Source: Limnomonas spitsbergensis
Lineage: Eukaryota; Chlorophyta; Chlorophyceae; Chlamydomonadales
Length of the DNA: 64,000 nt
Direction: 5' to 3'
Assembly: GCA_037349105.1 (NCBI GenBank)
Contig: JAYJMM010000063.1
Location: forward strand, 124,001 to 188,000
In this document: piece by piece, positions 47,188 through 57,208 of the stretch
Numbering within the stretch: position 1 is the first letter of the stretch
How the letters are laid out: each line of letters opens with the position of its first letter
Program-made: the position numbers and the translations under genes
Notes under the pieces: generated by a model
Databases searched by the model: none
What the model was told of the DNA's origin: nothing
Seen by the model: only the letters and a program-made list of their open reading frames with translations

Positions 47188-48449
47188 ACTGGATCCACTA
47201 TCACGGAATGTGCCACTAGATCCACAACTGGATCCACAACTGGATCCTCCACTGTCCCCTGTGTACAATAGACATGCGGTGGTTTGTGTGGGTTAATGAT
47301 CAGATGGGATTTAGCTGTCGTGGCTGCTTTATGAGGAGACAGCCTGCAGTGAGCCCTGGACCCCTGATGTGCTGGTGGGCATGACGTGGGTAGTAACAAG
47401 CAGCCTCGGCCCAAATCAGGATACCTCACTTTGCTTCATAGGGGTAGCAAGCTTATGTTGGATATTTGTAGGCTGGACTGGACCCTCATTCATTTGACCA
47501 TACTTTTCGACAGACAGGAAATCAAAATTTCGCCCTGGGGCCGAAACTTTGATTTCCTAGCTGACAAGCTCATTGCCTTATTCATTGTCGTATCATAATG
47601 ACGTCCTAACTTATCATCCAGTGCGTACTTATTCAGTACGAGATTCATACAAACTGTCTGCTGGCAGCATGTCATCCTGAGCCCTCATTTGAGCTGAGGG
47701 TGATGTGCTGCCAGTAGCAGGCTGTGCCTCCTGCAGCTGTCGGTGCACAGATTTTTCCGGCTTCCATAGCTCAGCCTTTAATTAATGATCCAATGTATAC
47801 CGTACCTCCCTGAGTCCACATTCATTGACGCAGTATTGATGAAGTAATGTTGACTTGCTTAGGCTTGATTTTGTTCGAACTCCATCCCTTCAGAACCTCT
47901 GGCAGTGTTGGAGTGAAGGCTAACGGCTGCCTGGCTTAAAAAAAATGGTGTTACCGGTAGTTCAGACCTCAATGAAACCGATGATTCAGCCAAGTTGCCA
48001 CGATTAACGGTTGGGGCACTGGTTTTTTCGTCTACTGGCGCGCTTGTTAAGGAAACCAATAGCGGTATTTAACTTTCGAGATACTGAGGGAGATGGCAGA
48101 TGAGTCTCCACGAATCGTATTCAAATCAAATTGGCACCATCCTGGTGCTCTGCATAAATCGTGCCTTACCATACTGCCTAATGACACAACCGGTAAGGGT
48201 CCAGCCATGAGATTGCAATACGGTATAATGTCTTACATCACTAGTCCCTTATCGCGATGTATTCAAATTCATATGTTCCACTACAGTCACAGAACAATAT
48301 CAGTGTCAACGGTATGATCTCTCTGGGCATAATGGAAACAGAAAGTCACCTGAAGGCAGCGTCATCCTCTAGTAACAAGAAAGGCTCTTTGGGAGTGCCA
48401 GGCCCTATTAACAGAGGCGGTACGGGCATGCCCCAGTACAACAATCCCT
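47188..48449. other. Convergent intergenic region with two foldbacks
   Basis: About 1.3 kb between PP2C and the 3' end of the myosin-tail gene. Short BamHI-like direct repeats (actggatccac) follow the PP2C stop. Two hairpins lie at 47516-47558 and 47661-47714, and a TACCGGTA at 47952-47959. No gene is supported. Confidence 0.5.
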
Positions 48450-49737
48450 GAACAGGTGTGGCCACACGCTTCGGCAGATGGGCCATTGGCGGCAATGATC
48501 AGCGCGTGCTCCACTTCCTGGGGCAGTCAGGGAGGGAGGACGGAGAAAGCAGTCCAAGCAGCTGTCAACCACCAGGAGAGCAGGAGGCGGAAGTGCCCAA
48601 TGCCTCCTAAGCTTTGGGGTTCAGCTCACAGGCAACAGAAAGCCCCTGAGCTGCATGCCCATGCCCATGCCCATTTAAAGAATCAAAACATCTAGTCAGC
48701 ATGGGCGGGGCAGGACGAAGATGCACGAAGTCATGTACCAGGCAGCATGTCCCTCCAGGACAGTGAAACGTGACATCATAACAACGGGAATGGCGTAAAA
48801 ATGACATGAAGACCCCCCCCACACACGCACACAGGAGGCCCCCCCATCAGCCTAAAGCCTCCCCGTCTCCCCCTCTCTCCCCCATCTCTTTTACCAGCCC
48901 AGGAATCTCACCAGCAAGAAGGTCACAACAAGACCGTCGTTGCCCGTCACCTGCGGGAGCCGCTTCAACTCCTCCAGCACCTCACCAGACACCACATCCG
49001 CCGAGGTCAGAGGGGTGGGGACAGGGGACGAGGCGGCGAGACTGGCAGGCGGGCCACCCGCTGCCTGCTCCTCCCTGCCCAGCTGCTGCCTGACACCCTC
49101 GGCGTGGTGGTGGATTCATCTTCATCAGAGCACCCTCCGGACGGCGCCGCTGCTGTCCCTGCCTTGCCAACCGCAGCTACCTTGAGCTCACCGATTGGCG
49201 CGCTGGCTCCAGAGCCTGAGACTCGTGTCCCTGTATCGGCAGCAGCAGGCGACGGGGCTCCCAAGGACACGTCTCTGGACAGGCTCTACAACCCGTGCGA
49301 CACGGCCGGTGCCAGCAGGAGCGGCGGCATCGGCGAGGGAACTGATCGGGAGTGCGGCGCCTGCGCGGCCACTGGCGCATCGTCCCAGAAGGTGGTGCAC
49401 AAGCGAACAGCTGTTGCACGTTGAGTGCAGGGCAGGCGTCGGCGATGTCGAACAGAGACATCGCCGACTTGTCGGGATGTGCGAGGAACACCAGGGCCTA
49501 GGCAGCCGGCAGGGCGGGCAGGAGTGAGGCGGCGGGTGCATGGAGGATGGAGGGCGTCCATACAAAGTCAGGGGCATGCTGATGGGGCAGTCACGTCAAC
49601 AGTTTTGACAGGTGTGGCCCTGTGGTTGACAGCAGGTGCCCCCAGGAGCCTCGTTCCAATGGGCATCGCACCGGCCTCGCAAATAATCGCAATCCAGCAC
49701 CGACCTGGGACATGCACCTCTCCTGTCACAAGCACTC

Positions 49738-49950
49738 ATGCACCCCTCCCTGCCCCCCCCTTCCCCGCCCCCCCTTGCACCCACCCACCCCTCCTCCTCC
49801 CCCCTTGCACCTTCCCCCCCCCTCCTCTTCCCCCCTTGCACCCTCCCCCCCCTCCTCCTCCCCCCTTGCACCCTCCACCCCTCCTGCTCCCCCCATACAA
49901 CCTCCCCAACCCCCTGCATCTGTCGCAAGACCCCCCCCCCCCCCTTGCAC
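49738..49950. repeat. C-rich polypyrimidine tract in myosin-tail intron
   Basis: About 210 bases, almost only C and T on the plus strand, with a loose unit 'cccccttgcaccctccaccc'. On the gene strand it is a poly-purine stretch directly after the donor. Confidence 0.85.
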
Positions 49951-50835
49951 CTGCCGTTAATGTTTGAGTTCTGGTTGCAAGGCCTCCATGTAGGAGGTGT
50001 TCTCACTGCCGGCCTGCCGTGCCAGCCAGCCGTCCAGCTGGCTCAGCGCTTGGGCCATGAAGCATGCATTGGAGGCAAAGCAGCACTCGGGCCGGAGGAT
50101 TAGCTGGTTGAACATCTGGATGGAAACAAGCGGGCAAGCAGGAGAGCAGCGGTCGTGCCAGGAGGGAAGGGGACTTGCCCAAGCACACCGTACTCAGCCA
50201 GCAGGCTGCCCATCCTTGATTTGAGAGGTCGGAACGAAAATGCTGTTCAACGCCATCTTAAGATTCTCCTTGTACAATACAACCCTGTGGGTAGGTTCCA
50301 CCCTCAACAGCTCTCGCGAGTCAGCGCCCAAGACGACCTACGCCCTATGCCCCTATCCGTCCCTTCCCTGGCCTCACACCGCCTGTCCCCCCCTCTGCCA
50401 CCCCCGCCCCGCCCCCGCCCCCGCCCCCGCCCCCGCCCCCGCCTCTGCCGCCCCTGCCCCCTGCCCCTGCCCCCTGAACCCGCCCCTGCCCCCAGCTCAC
50501 CTGCACATTGATACAGCCCAGGACCTGCTTCATGAGACACTTGCAGATGATGTGCGGTACACCCTGCTCACCCAGCAGCACCAGGCCGCTGTGTAGTAGA
50601 GCCACCAGCTCCGCCCACGGGCGCATCGCAGCCAAATGACAAGCCTCTGCACCCTGCACGACAGGACAGAAATGGCTTGCCCTGGGATGTGGCAACGAGT
50701 CTCAACTACTTTTATCTTGATATGCCCATATGGCTAGAAGGGCCATGTCATACCATCCAACGTACAAGTCCAAAATAGATCCCCTAAACAAGGGTGTGGT
50801 TCGTAATTTGGAGGCCATGTGGGCCAGGAATAGGT

Positions 50836-51440
50836 ACTTCACCCCTGCTGCTGTAACAGGCACTGCATCCCTAACGCAACAGACACTACACACCTCCTGC
50901 AACAGGGACTGCACCCCTACCGCAACAGGCACTTCACCTCCTGCAACAGACACTCCACCCCTACCGCAACAGGCACGACACACCTCCTGCAACAGGCACG
51001 ACACCTCTGCTGCGGTAACAGGCACTCCACCCCTAACGCAACAGGCACTACACACCTTCTGCAACAGGCACGACACCCTACCGCAACAGGCACTACATTC
51101 CTACCGCAACAGGCACTACACACCTCCTGCAACAGACACGACACCCCTGCTGCTGCAACAGGCACTGCACCCCTACCGCAAAAGGCACTCTACCTCCTGC
51201 AACAGGCACTCCACCCCTACCGCAACAGGCACTACACACCTCCTGCAACAGGCACTCCACCTCTGCTGCGGCAACAGGCACTCCACCCCTACCGCAACAG
51301 GCACTACACACCTCCTGCAACAGGCACGACACCTCTGCTGCATCAACAGGCACTCCACCCCTACCGCAACAGGCACTACACACCTCCTGCAACAGTCACA
51401 CCCCTTCTTCTGCACTGGCACTACACCCCCTCCGTAGCAG
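50836..51440. repeat. Minisatellite in myosin-tail intron
   Basis: Tandem array built on ccgcaacaggcactacacac / ctcctgcaacaggcac words, in higher-order units of roughly 70 bases (with 'ctctgctgcggcaacaggca'). It fills most of intron 50654-51451. Confidence 0.92.
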
Positions 51441-53212
51441 GCACTACACACCTCCTGCTGCAGCGGCTCTGAAGCCATACTGCTGCCTGACACATCGGCC
51501 CTGTCCCCTCCATCAGCTGTCCCCTCCCTTGGCGCCACCTGCACAGCTCCGCTCACGGAGCCCGCAGAGGCCAGCGGCACCGCCCGCAGCACACACGCCG
51601 GCAGTAGCGCCACCAGCTCCTGCTTATACGCGTCGCAAAGCATCACGTAAAGCCTCAGCGTCAACAGCGACAGCTGGCGCCGAATGGTGTGGACGTGGTG
51701 AAGGCTGCCAGAACGGAGTAGCAGCGGAGTGTGGGGCCGCGGTGGGGCCAGGGAGCCGCTCAGGTGCTCCTTGATGTGCTCCTCCACTTCTTGCCTCTCC
51801 CGATGTGCCTCGGCTGCCTTCCCAGCTGCGATCGCTGCGGCTTCCTCCTGATGCTGCTCGTCCTCAGAATTCCTCGCCTTCCGGGACAATAAGCCCTTGG
51901 CCCAGGTGGCAACGGAGCTCTTAGTTGCCTGCACATAACGCAATACAGCAGACAGCATCAAGGGACAAGCAGCTTCTACAAACAGCTTCGATTACCACAG
52001 TTTACAAGCAGATTTGACATGCAGTAGTGAAAGAGCAGTAATGGTGGAGGAGCGACTGTACAGTGAACATAGTGCAGCTATACCTCCTTTCGTGAATGAA
52101 CCGCCTCAGTATTAATGCTGCAGCCCATATCTGCCGTCTCCGTTGCGTGGTACTGCACCGCTGTGTGTCCATCTGCCCCATCCTGTTTATGGGCCTGTTT
52201 GGAGACCATGGCCAACAGGGTGCAGCAGCTGGCGAGCCTGGTAGGCAGGGAGAGGCAGATGATCCATCAGCATGGCCATGTGCGAGCTAGTATGCAAGCT
52301 ATCTGTCCGCAATATTCCTGCAATGAAGCAGAAGAAACTATTGCAGAACTGTTGCACTCTTTGGAGCACTCTTTGGTCCCACGGCCGGTATAAATGTGTT
52401 CAGCCATATACCGATACTGGCAGGTGAAGTTAATTTGAAATACTGGAATATTTCATCTTCCATGTTCACGATGACGCAACAGCTCCTGAATGCTCCTTAT
52501 CTTATTCAAATTAAGAGCAGCCATATTCCAGTGCTCTCGCCAGTAGGCCAGGCGTAGCATGGCTGGTTGCTCAGCCATGCTGCCCTGATCCGACGCGCTC
52601 GGCCCCGCACCGGCTCCGGAGGAGGCCCGTGTGTCCGCCTGCTCCTCCTCGGCTGCTGCCTGGTCAGCCAGCAAAGCCAGGAGACAATTCATAAGGGCCT
52701 CACCCTCAGGAGCGTGGAAGCTGTTCCAATGCAGGCAGCACCTGCAGGGACAGGGCACAACGGCAGCTTGGCTGCACGCCCAGGCAGCGCGAGGAGATGA
52801 TATCATTACAAGAGGTACTGGTGGGGTAAGTACCGGTAAAGCAAAACATGATCTGGGGATCATGCGACGCACAGGCAGGTGCAGCAACGGCTGATGCGAC
52901 GGCTTGACGAGAGACCAGGCTGCGGTCCCCTTGCGTGGTCCTTACCCCAGAGGTAAGACCAGTCACCTGTAAATAAGCAGGGCAGCCACCGGACGTCCCT
53001 TGTGGCAGCCGAGTGTGTGTCCTGAGCAGGGTATGTGTGCAAGGGTAAAAGAGGGACGGAGGACTCCCTATCTGTAAGCTACAGGCTTGTTCTGGCATTC
53101 TCTCCTGTCCTTTGACTCCTTTCTCACCTGCTGTAGAGAGGACACTGATGACGGCTTGCTGCTCCAGCAGCTGCTTTGCTTGTTCCAGGGCGGCGGTTCG
53201 CAGGTGCAGGTC

Positions 53213-53910
53213 CTACAGCCAGGTAACATGACAACAGATGGATGTTTGCTCGTGCGGGTGAAGGGTTGGAATTTTAGTGTCCTGCGGTTGAAGCGTTTCA
53301 TTTCAGTGTCAATGCATGTCTTATCTGTTGGAGGCGGATGAGGACGTGCTGGTGAGGTCACTGCACGGGATTGCCTTGGAAGACGGAATTTAGTAGCAGC
53401 TATAACAAATTGACAACGTGGCATTCCAGTAGCATCCCTGTGAGAGAAGACCTTTAAAATCATGCAATGCACTGATGCCAGCCTGTGCCAAGCTTTCTTG
53501 GACTGAGCAAGCTTGCCATGTCATGCCTCTGGTAGTCATGCAGAAGCTTAGTTAGCAGAAGCTAAAAAAGCTAGTTGCACACTGCATCTCGCCGGAAGCG
53601 CTTGCTCGGTCTCTGTAATGGACTGCTGATTCCGCTGCACTTAGGTTATGACATCCGACAGAGTGCTGTCTTGTAGAACAGGGCTTTCAGATTGAATGGA
53701 AAACCGATTAGGAAGTTGATCCATTTCGAGAGGACTACTCGTCGATGCACCTGGATCCATATCCACACCAGGCAGATCGGATCTGTCCATCAGGGCCAGA
53801 GGGCTGAGCATTTCGTCTCCGTCGTTGCATAAATGCTAAATGTGTGCATATATGAATTAATTTGCATGCTGGGTGTGCAAGTGCCCCGACTGTTACTTCA
53901 CCACGTTGCG
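53213..53910. promoter_or_regulatory. Divergent intergenic region, myosin tail / DUF3067
   Basis: 698 bases between the most 5' recognised myosin-tail exon and the DUF3067 ATG. Careful reading on the minus strand shows no motor-domain exon here. Confidence 0.5.
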
Positions 53911-56900
53911 ATGGCCAACTGTCCACCGAACCGCTCAGATGTACGGCTTTCGGCGTTCACCACAGCCACGCGGACAGCCACTCTCTTCGTGGCAGTAGAC
54001 ACCCCTGGTAGACAGAAGGTAAGCACCAAGCGTGAACAATATTTCATAAACACGCCACTATGATATGTTCGAAAACGGGCACAGTCCGACCTTCTAGGGC
54101 TGCATGTACACATCAACGCACCCAGCAGGCGGGCACTGTTGGCCGCAGGGCAGCCGGTCGTGTGCTTGTCCATGCGCAGGGCGACAATGAACCTCAGGGC
54201 AACTGGTTTACTCGGATGTTCAATTCCATAACGGATTTTGATAGCTGGGCGCCTCGGAGCTCTCGCTTTTGGAGACTGAGACAGTACGACTATGAGTCTA
54301 GCACGCAGACTGAAGACGAGAGTGGTAGGTGTAATATCAGCTAACTCAGAACTCACTTCATTCACAATCCAAGAAGACAGGGAGTTATGTAATAAAACGT
54401 CCCAGGAGAGTGATTTTTGTGCAGGCGATGCCTTGCGGGCCCAGTTCCCAGCCATGCATGATGTTCATGGTAGGGCAGCACCAGTGTCTCTTGCCCAGCA
54501 CCTGCGTGTCCACACTGTGCAGAGAGCCTGGCACACTTGGAGGAGCGACTGAAGCGCTCCAGTGAGGGCATGAGGAACGCCTCCAGCAGCGCGCCCTCCG
54601 CCACAGCGTCAGCCAGGGGTGAAGAGTCCTCGACCCCTCCCCGCCCCTCACCAGCATCTGGTGGCACGATATCAGGCAGCTCATTCTCTGATTCAGGGGA
54701 CGTTGCCCTGGCCTCGGCCCTGTCTAGGAGAATTCAAGAGATCTCCGGGCTGTCCATGACAGGGGAGAAGGAGGAGGAGGAGCAAGATGTGGAAATTGAG
54801 GTCGCGGCTGAGCCTGAGAAACCCATAACAACTGAGGAGCTGAGGTTACTGATCTTCAAGAAATATGGTGAGGCAGGTGGCAGCACTGCACAATTTAAAG
54901 TGTGCAGCTGCAGGCAAATGAAGGGGGAACCCTAGTTGTATGCCCTCTCTGTTTGTTCGAGGTTTCTTCAGCTACAGCTTGTCGTGGCCTATGGCCGGCG
55001 GGGCCTGGTGCAGATCCCTGATTCCTGGGTCACAGGTCATTCAAGATTTGGCCCTATGGATGGTCCCAGTGCTGGCCATGGTAGCACAATCTGGCTGAGC
55101 CTGTGCCGTAACGAGCCGTATCGAGCCGTATTTTGGCACTTTGGTCGTACACTCCGGCTGAACCTGTGCCGTGCTCACGTGTTGCGTAGTGTCATGCCGT
55201 ATAATGCTACCGTGGTGCTGGCTGCCCATCGGCCTGGCAAATGTGGCCTCATGCAGTCATGCCGACCAGAATAAATACCGCTGGTCTACCCAAATGGATT
55301 GAAGGGTTTTATTGTGTCCTCCTTCAACTCTCCAAGCAAGAGTTACGACATGTCCATCCATACCTGGCAAAACGTTTGTGAGTGTGAAATATGGAACTTG
55401 TGCCAGCACTGAAACCAGGCTGCCAGCCGTCCTGTTCAGTTCAAGTTATTTCAACACTTTTGCGAGTGTCAAGTGTGTGCTGGCATGGAAAGCTGGTTCC
55501 CAGCAGACCTGCATGTCAGTAGTTTAAACAATGGCAGAACCAGTACAAGTGTGAAGCCCACGTCGCATTGAAACTGGCTGCCAGGTGACCCACCATTGAC
55601 ATACCAACCGGCAGGTCAAATACCAGGGAGTTCAAATAATTGTCAAATAACTTGACCAGGGTGCACCTGAATCCATGGGAAACATAATTTGCTTGACACT
55701 TGGTGACCTACTGTCCCTAAATAAGACGGGGGTGCCATGTCAGGGTTGGTCGTGTCGGGCGCGTTGGTCTGCCTTGTCAATCCGTCGTATTCTAAACTTG
55801 TCGTCCCCTGCCTCAGGTTTGCCTCAATGTCATGTGGCACCATCTGGAGCAGCGTAGCTTCAGGCTGACCGATGAGCAGGTGGAGGAATCAACCTGAAAA
55901 AGTTTGAAGCTGCAATACCAGTAGGCCTCCCTTGTAGCTATCTTAGCATCAGCGCTTCAGCACCTGGGTTTAGTAGGGTTTGTCTAACCCGCCATGTGCT
56001 TTGCATTGGAAAACCTACGCTGTAGGGTACCTTGCATAAAAAGCAAGGTTTAGTACCGGTAAAATTGATTTTCCCAGCAATTTTCCAACCAGCCCCGACC
56101 TCTCAACGCGTGCACACAATACATGGAGAAGCTGGACAGCATCTGCTACATGGTGAACGCAGTCACCCAGGCGGATGTTGTGCGGAGCAATTTGATGGCG
56201 CCCGCCAAGAGCCTGAATGGAATGCCGCGCAGGCCGGTCGTCGGCACTGCGGTGAGTTTCGAACGGTGCATAGTGGCATACCCGCTGGGTCCTGCTGAAC
56301 GCTGGGTCGTGGGGCTGGTAGGGAATGACTGGCACTGCAACGAGTGACAGTTCTTGTTGAAACCTGTACCCCATGACAGCATCAATCCATCGTGAATACC
56401 GTAAAACGCCTTAAGGTCCGCGCACCCCCAAAAAAAAGAATTTATTTTTCGGCCGCGCACCTCAAAAAGAATTTAAAAAACGGTCGCGCAGCGACGAAAT
56501 TTTAATTTAATTTAACGCCGCGCAGCACAAAATTTAATTAAACATCGCGCATCACTGAAATAATGAAAATTTCCGTCCGCGCAGCACTTTCAGCCAGTAC
56601 TGTCAAACTTCGCTTGAAGCTAGCAGGACCCGCATACCGTAGCCTCCTTCCCTTTCCTCCGACGATTCCTGGCCTCAGGAAACGTGTGGCTATTGGTGCC
56701 CGGGGGGCTCAGTGGTACTACGGAGCTTGTCAGTCCACCCTGAGGTCTGCAGTTCGAATCCTGTCAATGTTCAGCACTTCCAGCCAGTTGTGCTCATCTG
56801 AGGCATCAGTAGTGTTGCTGTGCATGGCTATTTCAGCAGACTTGACAAGGATGGCTGAACGGATGTCGAATCAAACAGTCGCGCGCTAGCGCGCCATTTT

Positions 56901-57208
56901 TTTTTGTAAAAAGTGCTGTTTTTAATTCATACCGCGCACCCCCAAAATAGTTTTTTGGGCACCTGACTTACGCTCCGCGCACCGGAAATTTTGGAATTAA
57001 TATTAGCGCGCAGCTATGTCCGCGCACCCCTATAATTATTTAATTACGAGCGGAGTAAAAGGCGTTTTACGGTAGTTTGTATGACTGACTGCTACTCTCC
57101 ATAGCTTATCATACCCTGGCCTGTTCTGTGTTGCACATGCAGATCAGCATCAAGCTGAACGTTAACGAGTCCACTGTTGAGCAATGGTTTGGCCGGGGAT
57201 TCCAATAG
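53911..57208 (+). CDS. DUF3067 protein, plastid-targeted
   Basis: Exons 53911-54018, 54129-54324, 54523-54867, about 55341-55373, 55817-55879, 56093-56251 and 57143-57208. The N-terminal 60 residues are Arg/Ser/Thr/Ala-rich, like a transit peptide. A low-complexity acidic region follows (KEEEEQDVEIEVAAEPEKP). The DUF3067 domain is ITTEELRLLIFKKYG, SYDMSIHTWQN, VCLNVMWHHLEQRSFRLTDE, YMEKLDSICYMVNAVTQADV, VVGTAISIKLNVNES. The domain is shared by cyanobacteria and plastids; function unknown. The junction into the fourth exon does not keep phase as read. The donor after WQN is weak (gtttgt). Intron 6 contains both a dispersed repeat and a TIR element. Total about 320 codons. Confidence 0.78.
55078..55213. 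repeat. Short GCCGTAT-rich MITE-like repeat in DUF3067 intron
   Basis: Contains repeated gagccgtatcgagccgtatt words and short inverted ends (ggtagca ... tgctacc). Related to 8880-9012 in inverted orientation. Confidence 0.5.
56258..56330. repeat. Dispersed repeat copy in DUF3067 intron 6
   Basis: Third copy of the unit at 6540 and 23553 (gcatacccgctgggtcctg ... ggggctggtagggaatgact). It begins almost at the donor of intron 6. Confidence 0.75.
56397..57074. mobile_element. TIR element (MITE-like) with CGCGCA repeats, DUF3067 intron 6
   Basis: Perfect 16-bp terminal inverted repeats: taccgtaaaacgcctt at the left end and aaggcgttttacggta at the right end. The outer TA may be a target-site duplication. 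Inside, both ends carry about ten directly repeated (c)cgcgcacccc(c)aaaa-like words, and the middle holds a tRNA-like stretch. It has no transposase-sized ORF, so it is non-autonomous. It sits 68 bases before the acceptor of the last DUF3067 exon. Confidence 0.85.
56695..56775 (+). other. tRNA-like sequence inside the TIR element (probable pseudo-tRNA or SINE)
   Basis: Contains an A-box-like ggggctcagtgg and, about 45 bases on, a B-box agttcgaatcc. Together they resemble internal RNA polymerase III promoters. The acceptor stem does not pair, so this is not a functional tRNA gene as far as I can see. Confidence 0.4.

Larger units (their letters stand above)
48450..53212 (-). pseudogene. Headless class-XI-type myosin tail (DIL domain) gene with nonsense and frameshift
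   Basis: Exons: 53212-53128 (LRTAALEQAKQLLEQQA, coiled coil), 52741-52541 (RCCLHWNSFHAPEGEALMN ... LRLAYW), 52237-52084 (LASCCTLLAMVSKQ), 51928-51452 (TLRLYVMLCDAYKQELVALL), 50653-50501 (ICKCLMKQVLGCINVQ), 50115-49951 (MFNQLILRPECCFASNACFM ... PELKH), 49497 downward (ALVFLAHPDKSAM, ACPALNVQQLF), and about 49010-48905 (SGEVLEELKRL). Order and spacing follow the globular tail of plant myosin XI. No motor, neck or IQ motifs occur before the next gene starts at 53911. TAA at 49957-49959 replaces the Ile of the conserved ELKHIRQ. A missing base near 49398-49404 shifts the frame between QQLF and TTFWDD. The link from the first to the second exon and the 3' end are uncertain. It could be a decaying gene, or a functional one with assembly errors. 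Confidence 0.7.

Noticed and set aside
49596..50006. Gly-rich minus-strand and Pro-rich plus-strand ORFs
   Set aside because: They come from the C-rich tract in an intron; composition alone keeps them open.
50730..51437. Thr/His/Pro-rich ORFs on both strands
   Set aside because: Translation of the minisatellite in the myosin-tail intron.
54421..54475. Candidate extra DUF3067 exon (GDALRAQFPAMHDVHG)
   Set aside because: The acceptor is fine, but the path 54324 to 54523 keeps phase directly into ESLAHLEERLKR; including this exon would need a weak donor. It may be an alternative exon.
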